Below, piece after piece: positions 50,946-62,502 of a stretch of DNA of 64,000 nt. Both the position numbers and the translations under genes were made by a program. This DNA is from Helicostylum pulchrum (lineage: Eukaryota; Mucoromycota; Mucoromycetes; Mucorales; Mucoraceae). The notes beneath the pieces are model-generated. The model searched no databases. It saw only the letters and a program-made list of their open reading frames with translations, and was not told where the DNA came from. Each line of letters begins with the position of its first letter. The stretch's first letter is position 1. The stretch covers positions 620,001-684,000 of the forward strand of contig JAIXMO010000006.1 in NCBI GenBank assembly GCA_025677825.1, given 5' to 3'.

Positions 50946-53900
50946 TTATGTCGACCCTTCCTTTCGTTTTTTCTCTATGGAATGCTCATGGTCTTAGGCA
51001 ACTTACGATTCATGATGCATTAACTCATGTTATGTCCTCCTATGTCCTTTTTATTACCGAGAGCTGGCTCTCTTCACCTATGCTTTTACCTACTGACTGG
51101 CCTCAGTATCATGCCTATGGAACCAAATTGCCCCGTGCTAATGATCGTGGAAGAGATGGTATTTGTGCTCTTATAAATCCTATATGCCCTTATACTGTCC
51201 TTCAACTTCCATCACATTGTAACTATATGCTTTCCCTAAAGGTTGGTGCTATTCGTATTCATTGCCTATACTTACCACCTACTATGCCCTCAGATCAAGT
51301 ATTTTCTATTCTTGATTCTATTCCTCTCCTTCCAAATACATTCATTATTGGTGATTTCAATGCTCGCATTGGTGCACTCATTGGTGATTATAATTCGAAT
51401 CCTCGTGGCCTTAATTTTAGCACCTGGTACCAAGATCGACAACTTACTCTCCTTAATCAATCTATGTCCTATGGTATCCCTACGTTCTCTGCAAATCGAG
51501 TAATTAATGGTGATAGTGTTACAATATCTAGTATCATTGACCTTTTTGTTACCAACATTGAACCATCCTCTCTTTTGAACTCTAATCTTGATATCAAATC
51601 CAATCTCTCTTTAAGTTCAGATCATAGCTTAATGACACTGTCGTTTGATATTGAATCCTCTCTTTTATATGAAAACCGTAACCAAGACAACCAAGATTCT
51701 ATGACGCCGCGTAGATTATGGAATTTGTCTAGGCTTAGCAAACCTGACATTCTTTCTAAATACCGGTCATCATTTCAAAATCTAGTCACTCCTTTACAAG
51801 AACATATTGATTCTTTGGTCTCCTCTCCTCCTGTTGTACCTCCACCTATTGATTCTTTAAATGATCAGCTCAATGAGTGTATTTACAAATCCTTGGACGA
51901 ATCTATTGGCAATAAATCATCTAGACCTGGCCATTGGAAAAAGTACTGGACACAAGAAATTCAAGATGCAGCTACTGTTCGTGATAATCATTACCGTCGG
52001 TGGCGGCTATCAGGTCCTGGTATCGATAAAGCAATTGCTTGGGGTCAACACCAACTAGCTAACAAGCGTTTTCGTAGTCTCATCCAACAGGCTAAGCGTA
52101 AATCTTGGAAACAGTTCTGTGCATCTCTACAAACTAACTTTTCTAAAGCAACAAAGACTATCTCCAGAATTAAAAAACGGCATGGCTCTTCGTCGTCATT
52201 TACACATGTTGATGGACCTAGTACAGCGCTTGAAATTATGTCTGACCACCTTGCCTCTGTATACAATGGATCTTTTCTACCTTTGGTACGCCCTAGTCCT
52301 ATAGAATTTGATATTACCAGACCGTTTGAAGTGCCACTAGCTACTTTTGATGCCGATACTATCAAATATAAAATCCAAGAATTGCCTAGTGGTAAGAGCC
52401 CCGGTCCCGATCATGTAAAAGCTGAAATGCTTAAACCCTTAATGGATCTCCTTAGCTCTGTACTATCTGGATTGTTCAAATTATGCTTCCAGTGGTCGTA
52501 CACTCCCCTACTTTGGCGACTAGCTACTGTATTTCCAATACATAAAAAAGGTGATGCCTCTGCCCCCGAAAATTATAGGCCAATATCTCTTACATCTGTA
52601 CTAAGAAAATTGTTTGAAAAAACTATCTCTGGTCTTTTGATTTCATACTCACCCGCAATCGATGTTGCACAAGGCGGTTTTCGAGAGCAACGCAGTCCTC
52701 TGGATCAAGCTCTGTCCCTCCATGACTTGATGCATGAATACTTCCTCCAACACCACCACTATCCCTCAGTTGCCTTCCTCGACATTAAATCCGCTTATGA
52801 CACGGTGGATCGTCGTATTATATGGCGCTCGCTATATGACGCTCCAAATTTCCCTCGACCCTTACTCTCATTACTTATGAACCTATTTGACGAAGTCTCC
52901 GTTTCCGTTCTACTATCAAACCAATCCTCAACACCATTCTCTCCCTCCACTGGTGTCTTACAAGGATCTGTCCTGTCACCCCACTTATACTCCTTATACA
53001 TCAACTCGTTACCCGGTGCATTAAGAGCCGCGGCATCTAATTCCACCACAATCGTTACTGTTCCTGGTGAATCCCATTCCACTCCTTTAAACTCTCTTCT
53101 TTTTGCTGATGATGTGGCAATATTTGGCACAAAGAATGAAGTTCAACATATGCTGGACATAGCTACAACACACTCATTTGATCTTGGTTATCGTTGGAAC
53201 CCATCCAAATGTGCTATCCTTAACGCTCCTTCTACTACCTCCTCCTCATCACTTAACTTCACATTCAAACTATATGGCCAATCTATTCCTACTGTTGATC
53301 AGTTCACCTATCTTGGTATGGAATTTGTTAAAAAAGGTCTTCACCCACCAGGTACACTGGAAAAACGCTCTGCTGGTGCAATCAAAACCATGGCTTTGCT
53401 TACCTCTATCGGTGTAAATCGTAACGGTTTTTCCCTGCTCTTCTGTTCGAAACTTTATAAATGCTTTATACGACCAAAACTTGAATATGGTCTAGCTATT
53501 TCAAAGTTCCCTGCTCCAGTCAAGAATAAACTTGAAAAATTACAAGACAAATTGGTCTCTATGTTCCTTGGCAGCTCCCATACAACAGTAGCAAAACATA
53601 TTACATGTATTCCTGCTATGTTCCATCGTTATAACTCATTAGCATCCCGCTATGTATTACGCACTCGTTACCTACCTGCCGATTCCCTTGTAATTCTCCT
53701 ACGTGATTCTCTAACTAGATCAAGACTAGTCGATCTACTTTCACAAAACCCTCTTTACCTGTCCTTACCTGATCCCATACCCGAATCTGACATTCTAATC
53801 AAAAGTCACTTCAACCAATACTGGCAAGACTATTGTGATACTCTTAGAGTGTCACTTGCTCGTAATGGTAAACATGTCCTTCTGCGTGCTAGCCGTCCTT

Positions 53901-54583
53901 GTACATCTACACCAGACCCAATACTCTCCTTACCTATGAACAACTCTACCCGTAGCCGCCTAGTACGCTGGCGTCTAGGTCGGTTTACCGCTATTGCCCG
54001 TAGTGAATGCCCCTGCCAAGATATTGGTGCTCTCATTAGCCGGTCCCACTTCCTCACATGCCGTGCTATTGATTCCTCATTATTTGATTCCCTACCAGTT
54101 GCTCCTCCTGAAGTCAACAAAATTGATTTTGCTCTAAACTCACTGCCAAAAAAAGCATCATCTAATCCCCCCTCCTTTTGGCCAGACCTATTGGCCATCC
54201 TATGGTACATTGACACGCTGTGTCACCCAAACAAAAACATTCCACCGGATCCCTCTCCTGAGCTATCCTGGTACTGCTACCCTTCGTGAACAGTGATCTG
54301 ATTGTCTTTTGGTGCGGCAATTCCGGCAGTAAGTATATATTATCAAAGTCCCTGACCGTGAATGTACCTCCAAATCATGACGACGCCTATTAGCTTAGTG
54401 GTCTTTCCCTTAACTCTTACCTCTTTTTTTCCATTATATATACATTTGTATCATATCCTCTTTGTCCTTTGGAATTTTTAGCCCCTTTACTCTCTCGCTC
54501 TTGGAATTTTAGACATACATCTATGGATAGTCCATTAAATTCCCTTTAATATAACATATTAATAAAAACCCAAATTCTTCACC
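49513..54583 (+). mobile_element. intact non-LTR retrotransposon (LINE) inserted in tRNA-Ala
   Basis: A 5071-bp element bounded on both sides by the 15-bp duplication, oriented opposite to the tRNA. It carries two long open frames: ORF1 and ORF2 (apurinic-type endonuclease plus reverse transcriptase). There are no LTRs and no poly-A tail; the 3' end has AATAAAAACCC about 25 bp before the junction. There is essentially no 5' UTR, so it is either 5'-truncated to the ORF1 start or naturally leaderless. Its base composition is richer in C and G than the flanks. Identical duplications and open ORFs point to a recent insertion. L1-like two-ORF elements (Grem-LINE1) mark pericentric regions in Mucor; membership is only suspected. 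Confidence 0.93.
50948..54289 (+). CDS. LINE ORF2: AP-type endonuclease and reverse transcriptase
   Basis: A single frame of 1113 codons. Residues ~1-235 form an endonuclease/exonuclease/phosphatase domain, with FSLWNAHGL, ITESWL, FIIGDFNARIG and SSDHSLMTLSF; the metal-binding Asp and the catalytic His in SDH are present. The reverse transcriptase covers about 470-770, with LPSGKSPGPDHVKAEML, NYRPISLTSVLRKLFEK, FLDIKSAYDTVDR, GVLQGSVLSPHLYSLYIN and the catalytic FADD at 719-722 (usually YADD; FADD is a known variant). Near residue 1020 there is a Cys/His cluster (CPCQ...HFLTC). No RNase H or PCNA motif was recognised. From the family: nicks target DNA and primes cDNA synthesis there. It begins two bases after the ORF1 stop, a different frame, suggesting reinitiation. 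Confidence 0.95.
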   Translation: MSTLPFVFSLWNAHGLRQLTIHDALTHVMSSYVLFITESWLSSPMLLPTDWPQYHAYGTKLPRANDRGRDGICALINPICPYTVLQLPSHCNYMLSLKVGAIRIHCLYLPPTMPSDQVFSILDSIPLLPNTFIIGDFNARIGALIGDYNSNPRGLNFSTWYQDRQLTLLNQSMSYGIPTFSANRVINGDSVTISSIIDLFVTNIEPSSLLNSNLDIKSNLSLSSDHSLMTLSFDIESSLLYENRNQDNQDSMTPRRLWNLSRLSKPDILSKYRSSFQNLVTPLQEHIDSLVSSPPVVPPPIDSLNDQLNECIYKSLDESIGNKSSRPGHWKKYWTQEIQDAATVRDNHYRRWRLSGPGIDKAIAWGQHQLANKRFRSLIQQAKRKSWKQFCASLQTNFSKATKTISRIKKRHGSSSSFTHVDGPSTALEIMSDHLASVYNGSFLPLVRPSPIEFDITRPFEVPLATFDADTIKYKIQELPSGKSPGPDHVKAEMLKPLMDLLSSVLSGLFKLCFQWSYTPLLWRLATVFPIHKKGDASAPENYRPISLTSVLRKLFEKTISGLLISYSPAIDVAQGGFREQRSPLDQALSLHDLMHEYFLQHHHYPSVAFLDIKSAYDTVDRRIIWRSLYDAPNFPRPLLSLLMNLFDEVSVSVLLSNQSSTPFSPSTGVLQGSVLSPHLYSLYINSLPGALRAAASNSTTIVTVPGESHSTPLNSLLFADDVAIFGTKNEVQHMLDIATTHSFDLGYRWNPSKCAILNAPSTTSSSSLNFTFKLYGQSIPTVDQFTYLGMEFVKKGLHPPGTLEKRSAGAIKTMALLTSIGVNRNGFSLLFCSKLYKCFIRPKLEYGLAISKFPAPVKNKLEKLQDKLVSMFLGSSHTTVAKHITCIPAMFHRYNSLASRYVLRTRYLPADSLVILLRDSLTRSRLVDLLSQNPLYLSLPDPIPESDILIKSHFNQYWQDYCDTLRVSLARNGKHVLLRASRPCTSTPDPILSLPMNNSTRSRLVRWRLGRFTAIARSECPCQDIGALISRSHFLTCRAIDSSLFDSLPVAPPEVNKIDFALNSLPKKASSNPPSFWPDLLAILWYIDTLCHPNKNIPPDPSPELSWYCYPS

Positions 54584-54598
54584 TGAGCTACAACCCCA
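54584..54598. repeat. target-site duplication, right copy (orphaned tRNA 5' end)
   Basis: Identical to 49498-49512. Read on the minus strand it contains the first 14 nt of tRNA-Ala, preceded by the original upstream flank (54599 onward). So the old promoter-proximal flank of the tRNA is now on the far side of the LINE. Confidence 0.92.
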
Positions 54599-54904
54599 AT
54601 TGTTACACGAAAATAACCGAATTTTAGCGCCCATATATTAATTAAAAAATTTTCGGAATTTTTTTTTCTAATTTGCGCAATAACGAAGTTACAAAAACTT
54701 TCTAATTATATTTTAAAAGCGACAAATTTCGGCTTTTTAACGATACTAAGAATTAGTTTAGATTCGCTTTGTGTCGTGAGCAATTGAGGTTCAAATTATT
54801 TAACTATATGCACTACTATTACTACGAACACTACATATGCTACGCGAACCACATATCGTTATATTCACTACAAAACTGCATCTTTTAATTTGTAGAACAT
54901 CTTT

Positions 54905-55700
54905 TGAACATTTTTCATTAAGAGACTGAGTGACTACGATTTTCTTCTGATTTGGTATTGATTTATTAAGAAGGTAAATACGAAAATCGTAAAAAGTAAA
55001 AATAAAAATAACATCATTTTAAAAAATAAGTGAGAGTTACTAGTACATACAAGTAGCAATTTCGGGGTAGAAACGGCTTATTTACTCCCCAAAATCAAAT
55101 ACACAATAGCGCTACTGATTATAAGCAACTTTCATTAAGTGATAGTAGTACTACAATGTTTTCCTGAATTTATACGAATTTTAAAAAGGTTGGTACGAAA
55201 AGTTTAAAAAATTTAAAAAAAATTTTCTTAAAATTTGTAGTGATTTTCAAATGTCTACTACCCGTGCTGTAAGAAACAAAAATGCATTATTCAAAATATG
55301 ATTTGGAAGCCAAAAACCTAAGCTTTCAAATAAAAATAAGGATTAAAAACGGCATTAGTCAAAACAATAATATAAAGTATTTCGCACATAAAAAGTAATA
55401 ATTTCGGCGTAATTATTATTTTTTAAAAGATATGTTTTATAAAACAGCTACTTTTAAATATCTTTTATTAAGTAACAATAGTACTACAGTTTTTTCCTGG
55501 ACCTTTACGCGTTTTTAAAAAGGATTGACACGAAAAGTATATACATTCCCTCGGAATTCCAGCAAGTAGTAGTAGCGATTTTCAAACGTCTAGTGCACAA
55601 GCTTCCGAAAACAAAAATACATTTTTAAAAGACTATTCAAAATCCAAGAACCTATGCTTTCGATAAAAAAAAAGAGCTAAAAATAATATCACCAAAAAAA
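54905..55700 (+). repeat. tandem degenerate repeat, ~335-bp period
   Basis: The block from about 55133 (CATTAAGTGATAGTAGTACT) recurs at about 55466 (TATTAAGTAACAATAGTACT). The order of motifs is the same: TTTTCCTG, ACGAAAAGT, GTAG followed by GATTTTCAAA, ACAAAAATACATT, and CCTATGCTTTC-like. A weaker third unit may begin near 54916. The units have diverged strongly, so the array is old. Confidence 0.55.
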
Positions 55701-55720
55701 AAAAAAGTATTTTTTATTTG

Positions 55721-56456
55721 TTTTCGTTGCCATTTTTGATCATTTTGGTGGGTCAAACCCTTTTGTGTTTTTGAATTTTTTTGTGGAAAAAACAATGATA
55801 ATATAGTGCATGTTTAGACGCATCTAGTCCATTTAAAATCATATTTTTACTAAAAATACTGACCGAGTAATCACTGTTTTAGACTTAAATTTGAGTTAAG
55901 CGATCCTTAAATTAACGAATTCTTTAAAACGCGTTTTCTCGCCCAGTTTTGGATGTAGCACTTTCTTTTATAAACATCCAATATATAGTTTTTGAATATC
56001 TACATTCAGTGCTTTAACCAAACACGGTAATAAAAAACTACATTTTATGTAATCGCGAAGCTCTGAAAATGGTTGCACGGAAAAAGTGTACTTTTTTGCC
56101 CAGAAAAAAAAGGTCTAAAACAGCGATTACTCTTTCAGTTTTTGTATTAGAAGTATAATTTAAAATGGATTAAAAGCGTCTAAACGAGTTCAATACCATG
56201 CATGTTTTTTTCACAAAGACAAAAAAATTGGATCAGGAGCAATTTCAACATAATCTCAAAAACACAAAATGGGTCGACTCCCAAAATGAAAATCGAAAAA
56301 AAATAATTAAAAGTTCGTTTTTAGTTTTTTTTTCATAAAAGATATATCCCAAATAACTAATTTGTATTAAATAACTTGGGTCCAAAACGCGTTTCCTGTT
56401 TTTTTAAAAAATAAAAACCATTATTTATTATAACTGCTAATTTTAGCAGTGATTTC
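55721..56456 (+). repeat. dispersed ~0.8-kb repeat, copy B (MITE-like)
   Basis: Collinear with 8026-8823 in the same orientation. It has the same internal inverted repeats in decayed form (TTTTGGTGGGTCAAACCC near 55743 facing ACACAAAATGGGTCGACTCC near 56263) and the same closing hairpin CTGCTAATTTTAGCAG at 56434-56449. It ends only ~75 bp before the AspRS start codon, so it may have brought promoter sequence to that gene; that is inference. Confidence 0.7.
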
Positions 56457-56530
56457 TTTTTTAAATCCCCGTTAAAAAACGGCACTCTCTTTTTTACGAG
56501 GGTGTCTCTTTTTACTTCAAACAAAACGAC

Positions 56531-58796
56531 ATGAATTCTCGTCTTGGTAGAATTGCTTTGATAGCAAACAGAGTTGGTTTATCCAGACACCACGCTTTAC
56601 TCCGACCTACAATTTCACTTGTGCATTCAACACAATGTCAAGTACGTAAAGTAACCAGTACATCAATCGTCCGAGAACAATATTTACAAGGATACAAAGA
56701 TAACGAAAGATATCATGGTACATAGATTTTTTTTTATTTTTTGGGGAAAAAATTGACACTTTATTTAGGTGAATACCCTAACCGTACACATTATTGTGGT
56801 GAGTTACGTGCATCAAACGACGGAGAAAAAGTTGTATTATGTGGTTGGGCACAATCTTCCAGGTACGAACGAACTACCAAAAAAAAGTAAAAAATATGTG
56901 CAATATTAAATAGTAATAATAGAGACATGTCTCAAGATTTGATTTTCTTACCGTTAAGAGATCACAGTGGAGTTACACAACTTGTGTATAGAGATGCAGA
57001 TAACGAAGGACTTAAATCGCAAATCCAATCATTATCAGCGGAAAGTGTTGTATGTGTTGAAGGTATTGTTCGTAAGAGACCTGATGGTATGTCGAATAAG
57101 AAACAAGCTTCTGGTGAGATTGAAGTAGAGATTTCGAAACTGTATTGTTTAAATCCTGCTACACCTACTTTACCTTTCTGGCCCAACCAAGTACAAATGG
57201 TAATTGATAATTTTTTTTTATAAAAAAAAAAACTAAACATTACATAGCCAAATGAAGAAGTTAGACTTCGGTACCGTTATTTAGATTTACGTAGTGACCA
57301 ACTTCAACACAATATTCGTCTTCGATCACTTACGGCAAACACGGTTCGAAATTATTTGACAGAGAATGGATTTACAGAGATTGAGACACCTACTTTGTTT
57401 AAGTCTACACCGGAAGGTGCGAGAGAGTTCATTGTGCCTACTAGAAAGAGAGGTCAATTTTATGCTTTACCCCAAAGTCCTCAACAGGTACAAATACATA
57501 AAAAAAAGAGGGGGGCAGTAATATAACATGTTTTTTTTTGTGTAGCATAAACAAATGTTGATGGCTGCTGGATTCGATCGTTATTTTCAAATTGCTAGAT
57601 GTTTTAGAGATGAAGATTTAAGAGCTGATCGTCAACCCGAATTTACTCAAGTAAAGTTAAAAAAGATAATATTTACGATGTAAAAAAAATGTAACCATCC
57701 TTTTTGTATGTAGATTGATTTAGAAATGTCATTTATCAAAATTAAAGATATTCAAAATATTATTGAAGGCATGGTAACATTAATTTGGGATAAAGCACTA
57801 GGACGGAAATTAACCAAGGAAAGTTTCCCTCATATGACATACAACGAAGCGATGTCTAGCTACGGATCCGATAAACCTGATATTCGATTTGACATGAAGA
57901 TCAACGAAATCGGAAGTTACCTTCAAGATATTAAAGATGGTTCCATTGACTGTATGGTAGTTAAAAAGGGGTCATCCGTTTCTGGAGGTGAATTAAAAGC
58001 GATGCAAAACATACTGGATTTAACTGGCGATAAAGATTTTGCGTTTGTCAAAATCAACGAAAACAACATCCATTCATGGCCATCTAAGTGTGGTGCGATT
58101 CGTCACTCGCAACGTATTGGAAGCATTGAAACTGAATTAAATAAGAAACTCAATATTGAACAAGGTGATTTGGTTGTGGTTCATAAGAGACAAAAGTATC
58201 TTTATGGCGGTAATACAACCATGGGTCGCGTTCGTTTACACCTTTCGAATTTGTTACAAGATAAGGGGATTTTGAAATTAGATGATGAAAAATACAAGTT
58301 TTTGTGGGTAGAGTCTTTCCCTCTCTTTACGCCCGATGAGCAAGGTGTTCGTACATGGCAAGCAACGCATCATCCGTTCACTGCTCCGTTTGATGAGGAT
58401 ATTCCGTTATTAGCTACTGAACCAGAAAAAGTAAGAGGTCAGCATTATGACTTGGTGTTAAACGGTATGGAAATTGGTGGTGGGTCAATTCGTATTCATT
58501 CACCTGTGATGCAAACGTTTATTTTGGAAAAGGTGTTGCAGTTGGAGAAGTACGAGTATAAGCGATTTGATCATTTGATTGATGCGCTTGGTGGTGGGTG
58601 TCCTCCTCACGGTGGTATTGCGTTAGGCTTTGATAGATTGATGTCTATCTTGACTGAATCTAACTCTATTCGTGATGTTATTGCGTTCCCTAAAGCTGCA
58701 GGAGGTAAAGACTTTGTTGTTAATAGTCCTTCAGAAGTGACTACAAAGCAACTTGAAGAGTATGGTCTTCAATTATCCAAGATTGAAAAAGAGTAA
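56531..58796 (+). CDS. MSD1: mitochondrial aspartyl-tRNA synthetase
   Basis: Six exons (56531-56717, 56769-56862, 56923-57199, 57248-57487, 57546-57650, 57714-58796) join in frame to 661 residues. The N-terminus is Arg/Ser/Leu-rich without acidic residues, as in a mitochondrial targeting peptide. An OB-fold anticodon-binding part follows ([20 protein letters not shown]). The class II core has motif 1 ([20 protein letters not shown]), motif 2 ([21 protein letters not shown]) and motif 3 ([14 protein letters not shown]), with the bacterial-type insertion between motifs 2 and 3. From the family: charges mitochondrial tRNA-Asp. The bacterial-type layout separates it from the cytosolic enzyme. Repeat copy B ends ~75 bp upstream. 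Firm. Confidence 0.95.
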
Positions 58797-61365
58797 AAAA
58801 AAAAAGCATATATATAAACTGTAACATAGAAATAATAAATTTAGCCCTTCTGATTTTCATTAAACTTTAAAAAAGAAGCTCCTTCTTGCTGTTTTTCGCT
58901 CGTTAGTCATGCGGATATATCCCTGAAAGGATTGCTCGTAATGTGTAGCGTAAAAGTAATAAAAATTAGGTATTTGCTACTAGAACAGTTTTTTTTTGAC
59001 TGTATAAACGTACTTCTTTTTGGGACTATTCAAGAGATGATATGTTTAAATGAATGACAGAGAAAGTTTTTTTTTCCCTTTGTTCTTCACTCTCCTTCCT
59101 TTTTTTTTTATCCACTACAAGAAGTATTTTCTTTACAATTTGTCTAAGGACAACTTGCAGTTGTTTTTGTCCTTTCGATTCTAATCGTATACTGAAAGTT
59201 CGAGACAAAAGTGTCTTTTTTTTTATATTGAGAATTTTCTAGTTTTATTTTCGTCCAACTAAATTTCGTGTATTGCTTTTTTTATATTTAAAAAATCGTT
59301 CTTCAATTGTAAGACAAGTAAAGAGAGTATATATTCGCTATAGGTCAGTCCACAGAACAAAACTATGAACAATATACACATAACATATTAAAGAGAGAGA
59401 GAAAGGAGAAAAAGATCGAGGGAGTACAGACGATAAAGCCAATATAATAACCATTAATTAGAACTTTTTTTTTTTTTTTACATGAAACTCAACTTTACTG
59501 TTACATCTGTGCCTTGAAGATCCACTATGCTTACATGTATATAACACATTTTTTATTTATAAAAATGTGTACAACAGGTATGATACCTGATCAATTGTTT
59601 GTAGTTATTAATACAGATAAGAAGGATATGTATACAAATGTGCAGTACCTCGTTTTTTTTGTCACTCCTCAACTAGGCAGTGTATATACATATTACTTTT
59701 CGAATGACATTATTTAAGAAGACTACTAAGAGGTTCTAGAACTATCGTTTACATTTAAAAAAACCTCCATTACCAATTTGTTACGTAATATCAGAAAAAG
59801 CCGTAAAAGGAGAGGAAGAGTCTATCTTTTTGGGATTGATTTTTTGACTGATTTCTCGGATACACTTACGGATATAATATCTTTGTAGCACTGCAGTTAT
59901 TTACAAAATCAAGGTTTCCTTGGGCACTTGAGTAAGAAAAAAAAACAGGTTTTGCAACTGTTTGTATTCGTGTAACTTGTACTATTCATTTTATATATAT
60001 TGATTGTAAACATTATTTCTAAAGGCAAGTATACATGTCTTCCATAATAATTGTTATATAAAAAACTCGATTTAGGAAGACATTGAAAACATGCTTGGTT
60101 TAAATACAATTTTATGACAGTCGGGTTTCGTTTTTTTTAATTCTTGTACGACAGTTGCAAAGGATCGTGTACCTTGTAAGACCTTGAAAGAAAACAAAAA
60201 CAAACAAAAATAGAGAGTAGTGCTTTGAAATAAGGAAACCTTCCGAAAATAAAAACACTAGTAGCATCATCTGAGACACACTTGATTGCAGCAACAAAAA
60301 GATCAAAAATGTATTAGTGGCGCATAGCCACGTTTCCGGTGTTATTTAAAGATGCGTATGTAGTACCATAAATGCAACTTTTTTACAAAAAGATGTGTAT
60401 ATTCTTTTCGTTAAAGAGACTCCACTTGTAAAAAAAAAAGGTTTGTGCTACTGAAAGTATGCATACTATAGTGCCCGTACCTGACAAAACGCTTGTTTAG
60501 GTTCACTGACAAAAAAAAAATATATATACTATGACAGCATGTATACAGACAAATGAGGTCTACTAATAACATACATTTACTATATTTGATTATGTTATTG
60601 CGCAGACAGTTTATAGTCATTAATGAATAAATAGGGTAAGCGTGACGATACAGAAACAGATTTACTTTGCTTTTTATAAATAAAGTCTTGGCAGTGGTAG
60701 GGCTTTAGTCACCCCCATGGCTGAGAGAGAGATAGAGAAAGGATTTTCAATTGAGGTTTATTATACAGAGAGTGACCTTTTTTCATTACAGATGCGGCGC
60801 ATAAAAAAAAGATATATATATATAGTAGCTCGGGACGGAAGAAGAAAAGGGTGAATGATGGATTAGATGTATTATGTATGCCCTACACTATTTTTATTTG
60901 TTTATTAAATGGTACCTTATTTGCTACTTTGTTATACGCGCATGACCCTGTTTCTATAATGTCATAATCTAACTTATCAAATGATAGCGCGCAGAAAACG
61001 ATACACTTTAACAAATTTATTCTCTTTACTGTCACACAGAAACAATCAAAAAAAAGAAAAAAAAAGAAAAAAGAGTGGCGCGGACATGCCGTCATATATC
61101 AAAGTAGAAGGTCCATCATATATATAAAAGAAAAGCATTTCTTTATCACAAGAGTTATACAAAGAAAAAAGAGGAGGAAAAAGTAAAATAGGAGAACTAT
61201 ATCTTAATAAGGAGAATAAATTATATACAGAATTTCATTTATTACGTTTAGAAAAAAAAGTAATGAGCGTGTGACGGTTCCCTTTAAATGACTAAAAAAA
61301 ACTAAAATAGAATTTTATTGTTATCCTTTTTCTTCTTCTTTTTCTCTTTTCGCTAATCATACACA
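58797..61365. other. 2.6-kb gene-free interval upstream of SHO1
   Basis: No supported gene on either strand. AT-rich, with many T/A homopolymers, a GA-rich stretch near 59390-59420 and TATATA runs near 60815. Frames are short and without motifs. A long upstream region before a signalling gene may hold regulatory sites, but none could be identified. Confidence 0.5.
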
Positions 61366-62463
61366 ATGCCTCCCATTGCTGACAATGTCTTTTTGTTATC
61401 AAGTTTAATATTATCTGCTGTAAGAACCCTTTTTTTCCCTTATAAACTAATAAACATTTTTTCTTGAAACTTACTTTCTTTGTTTATATACAGTGTGGTT
61501 GGCTTATAGCTTTTATTGGTGCCTGTGTTTTTAGACGAGGTCTTTCCGGTGGTGCATGGTGGATTGTTATATATGAACTTCTTTTAGTAATGGGAACTGG
61601 TTTTGTGTTACTGACGAATACATTTTCGCAATATAGACTAGTAGTAAATATAAGAGAGCAGAGCAAAAAAAGAAGTAACAAACTAACTCTTTTTTTTAAA
61701 AAAAATACGTGTGCTTAGATGTTGACCTTTTTAGCTACCAGTATTGCCATGATAACTTCTCAACTTGATTATGCTTTACCTACAACAAAGTTTGTCGTTC
61801 AATATAAAGCAGGTGCTGGGGCTTATGCTGCAGGCTATATTATTTTGATCATTATCCAAGTAAAGTGTAACCCTTTTTTTTGTATGAATATAATTTTGTA
61901 ACTAAAAATTATTTTGTATATTAGTTTTTATGGGTTCTTGTATTTGGTAGCGAAGCTGATAGTTACTTTGGTAAATACGCGCCAAAATACTATGGCAACA
62001 CAGTCGGTATCGTAGCACCACATAACCAACCATTACAGGCACAACAATCATCTCAACCACAGTATGAAATGACAGGCGATAAAACTATTTTAACAGATTC
62101 AGCAGCTCCTTATGGCACCGCATACCATGCTACTTCACCCCCGACTCATCCTGCAACAGCTATAATAGAACCTAATAACAATAATATGTCAACTGAACCA
62201 ACTGCTTTAAATCAACAACAAATCGAATACAGAGAAAAAGTACAAGCTTTACATGCTTGTAAGTTAACACATTTTTTTTTAGAAAAACCCCCACGTATAT
62301 AAAATTTGTTAATAATGTTATTTTAGATCAAGCAAATCCTGAAGATCCAAATGAATTAAGTTTTGCTAAAGGTGAAATGTTGGACATTGTTGATAGAAAT
62401 GGTAATTGGTGGCAGGCACGTAAACCAGATGGTACTGTTGGTATCATTCCAAGTAATTATGTA

Positions 62464-62502
<39 letters not shown>

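Larger units (their letters stand above)
54599..56530. other. gene-free repeat region between LINE and AspRS gene
   Basis: No gene is seen. From 54599 it holds the original 5' flank of the tRNA, then tandem degenerate repeats (54905-55700) and repeat copy B (55721-56456). The last ~70 bp, which contain a GTTAAAAAACGGC element and pyrimidine-rich DNA, must include the promoter of the AspRS gene. Confidence 0.55.

Noticed and set aside
54300..54583. A third ORF or SINE at the LINE 3' end
   Set aside because: The segment is a 3' UTR without long frames or Pol III boxes; continuity up to the duplication shows it is part of the LINE.
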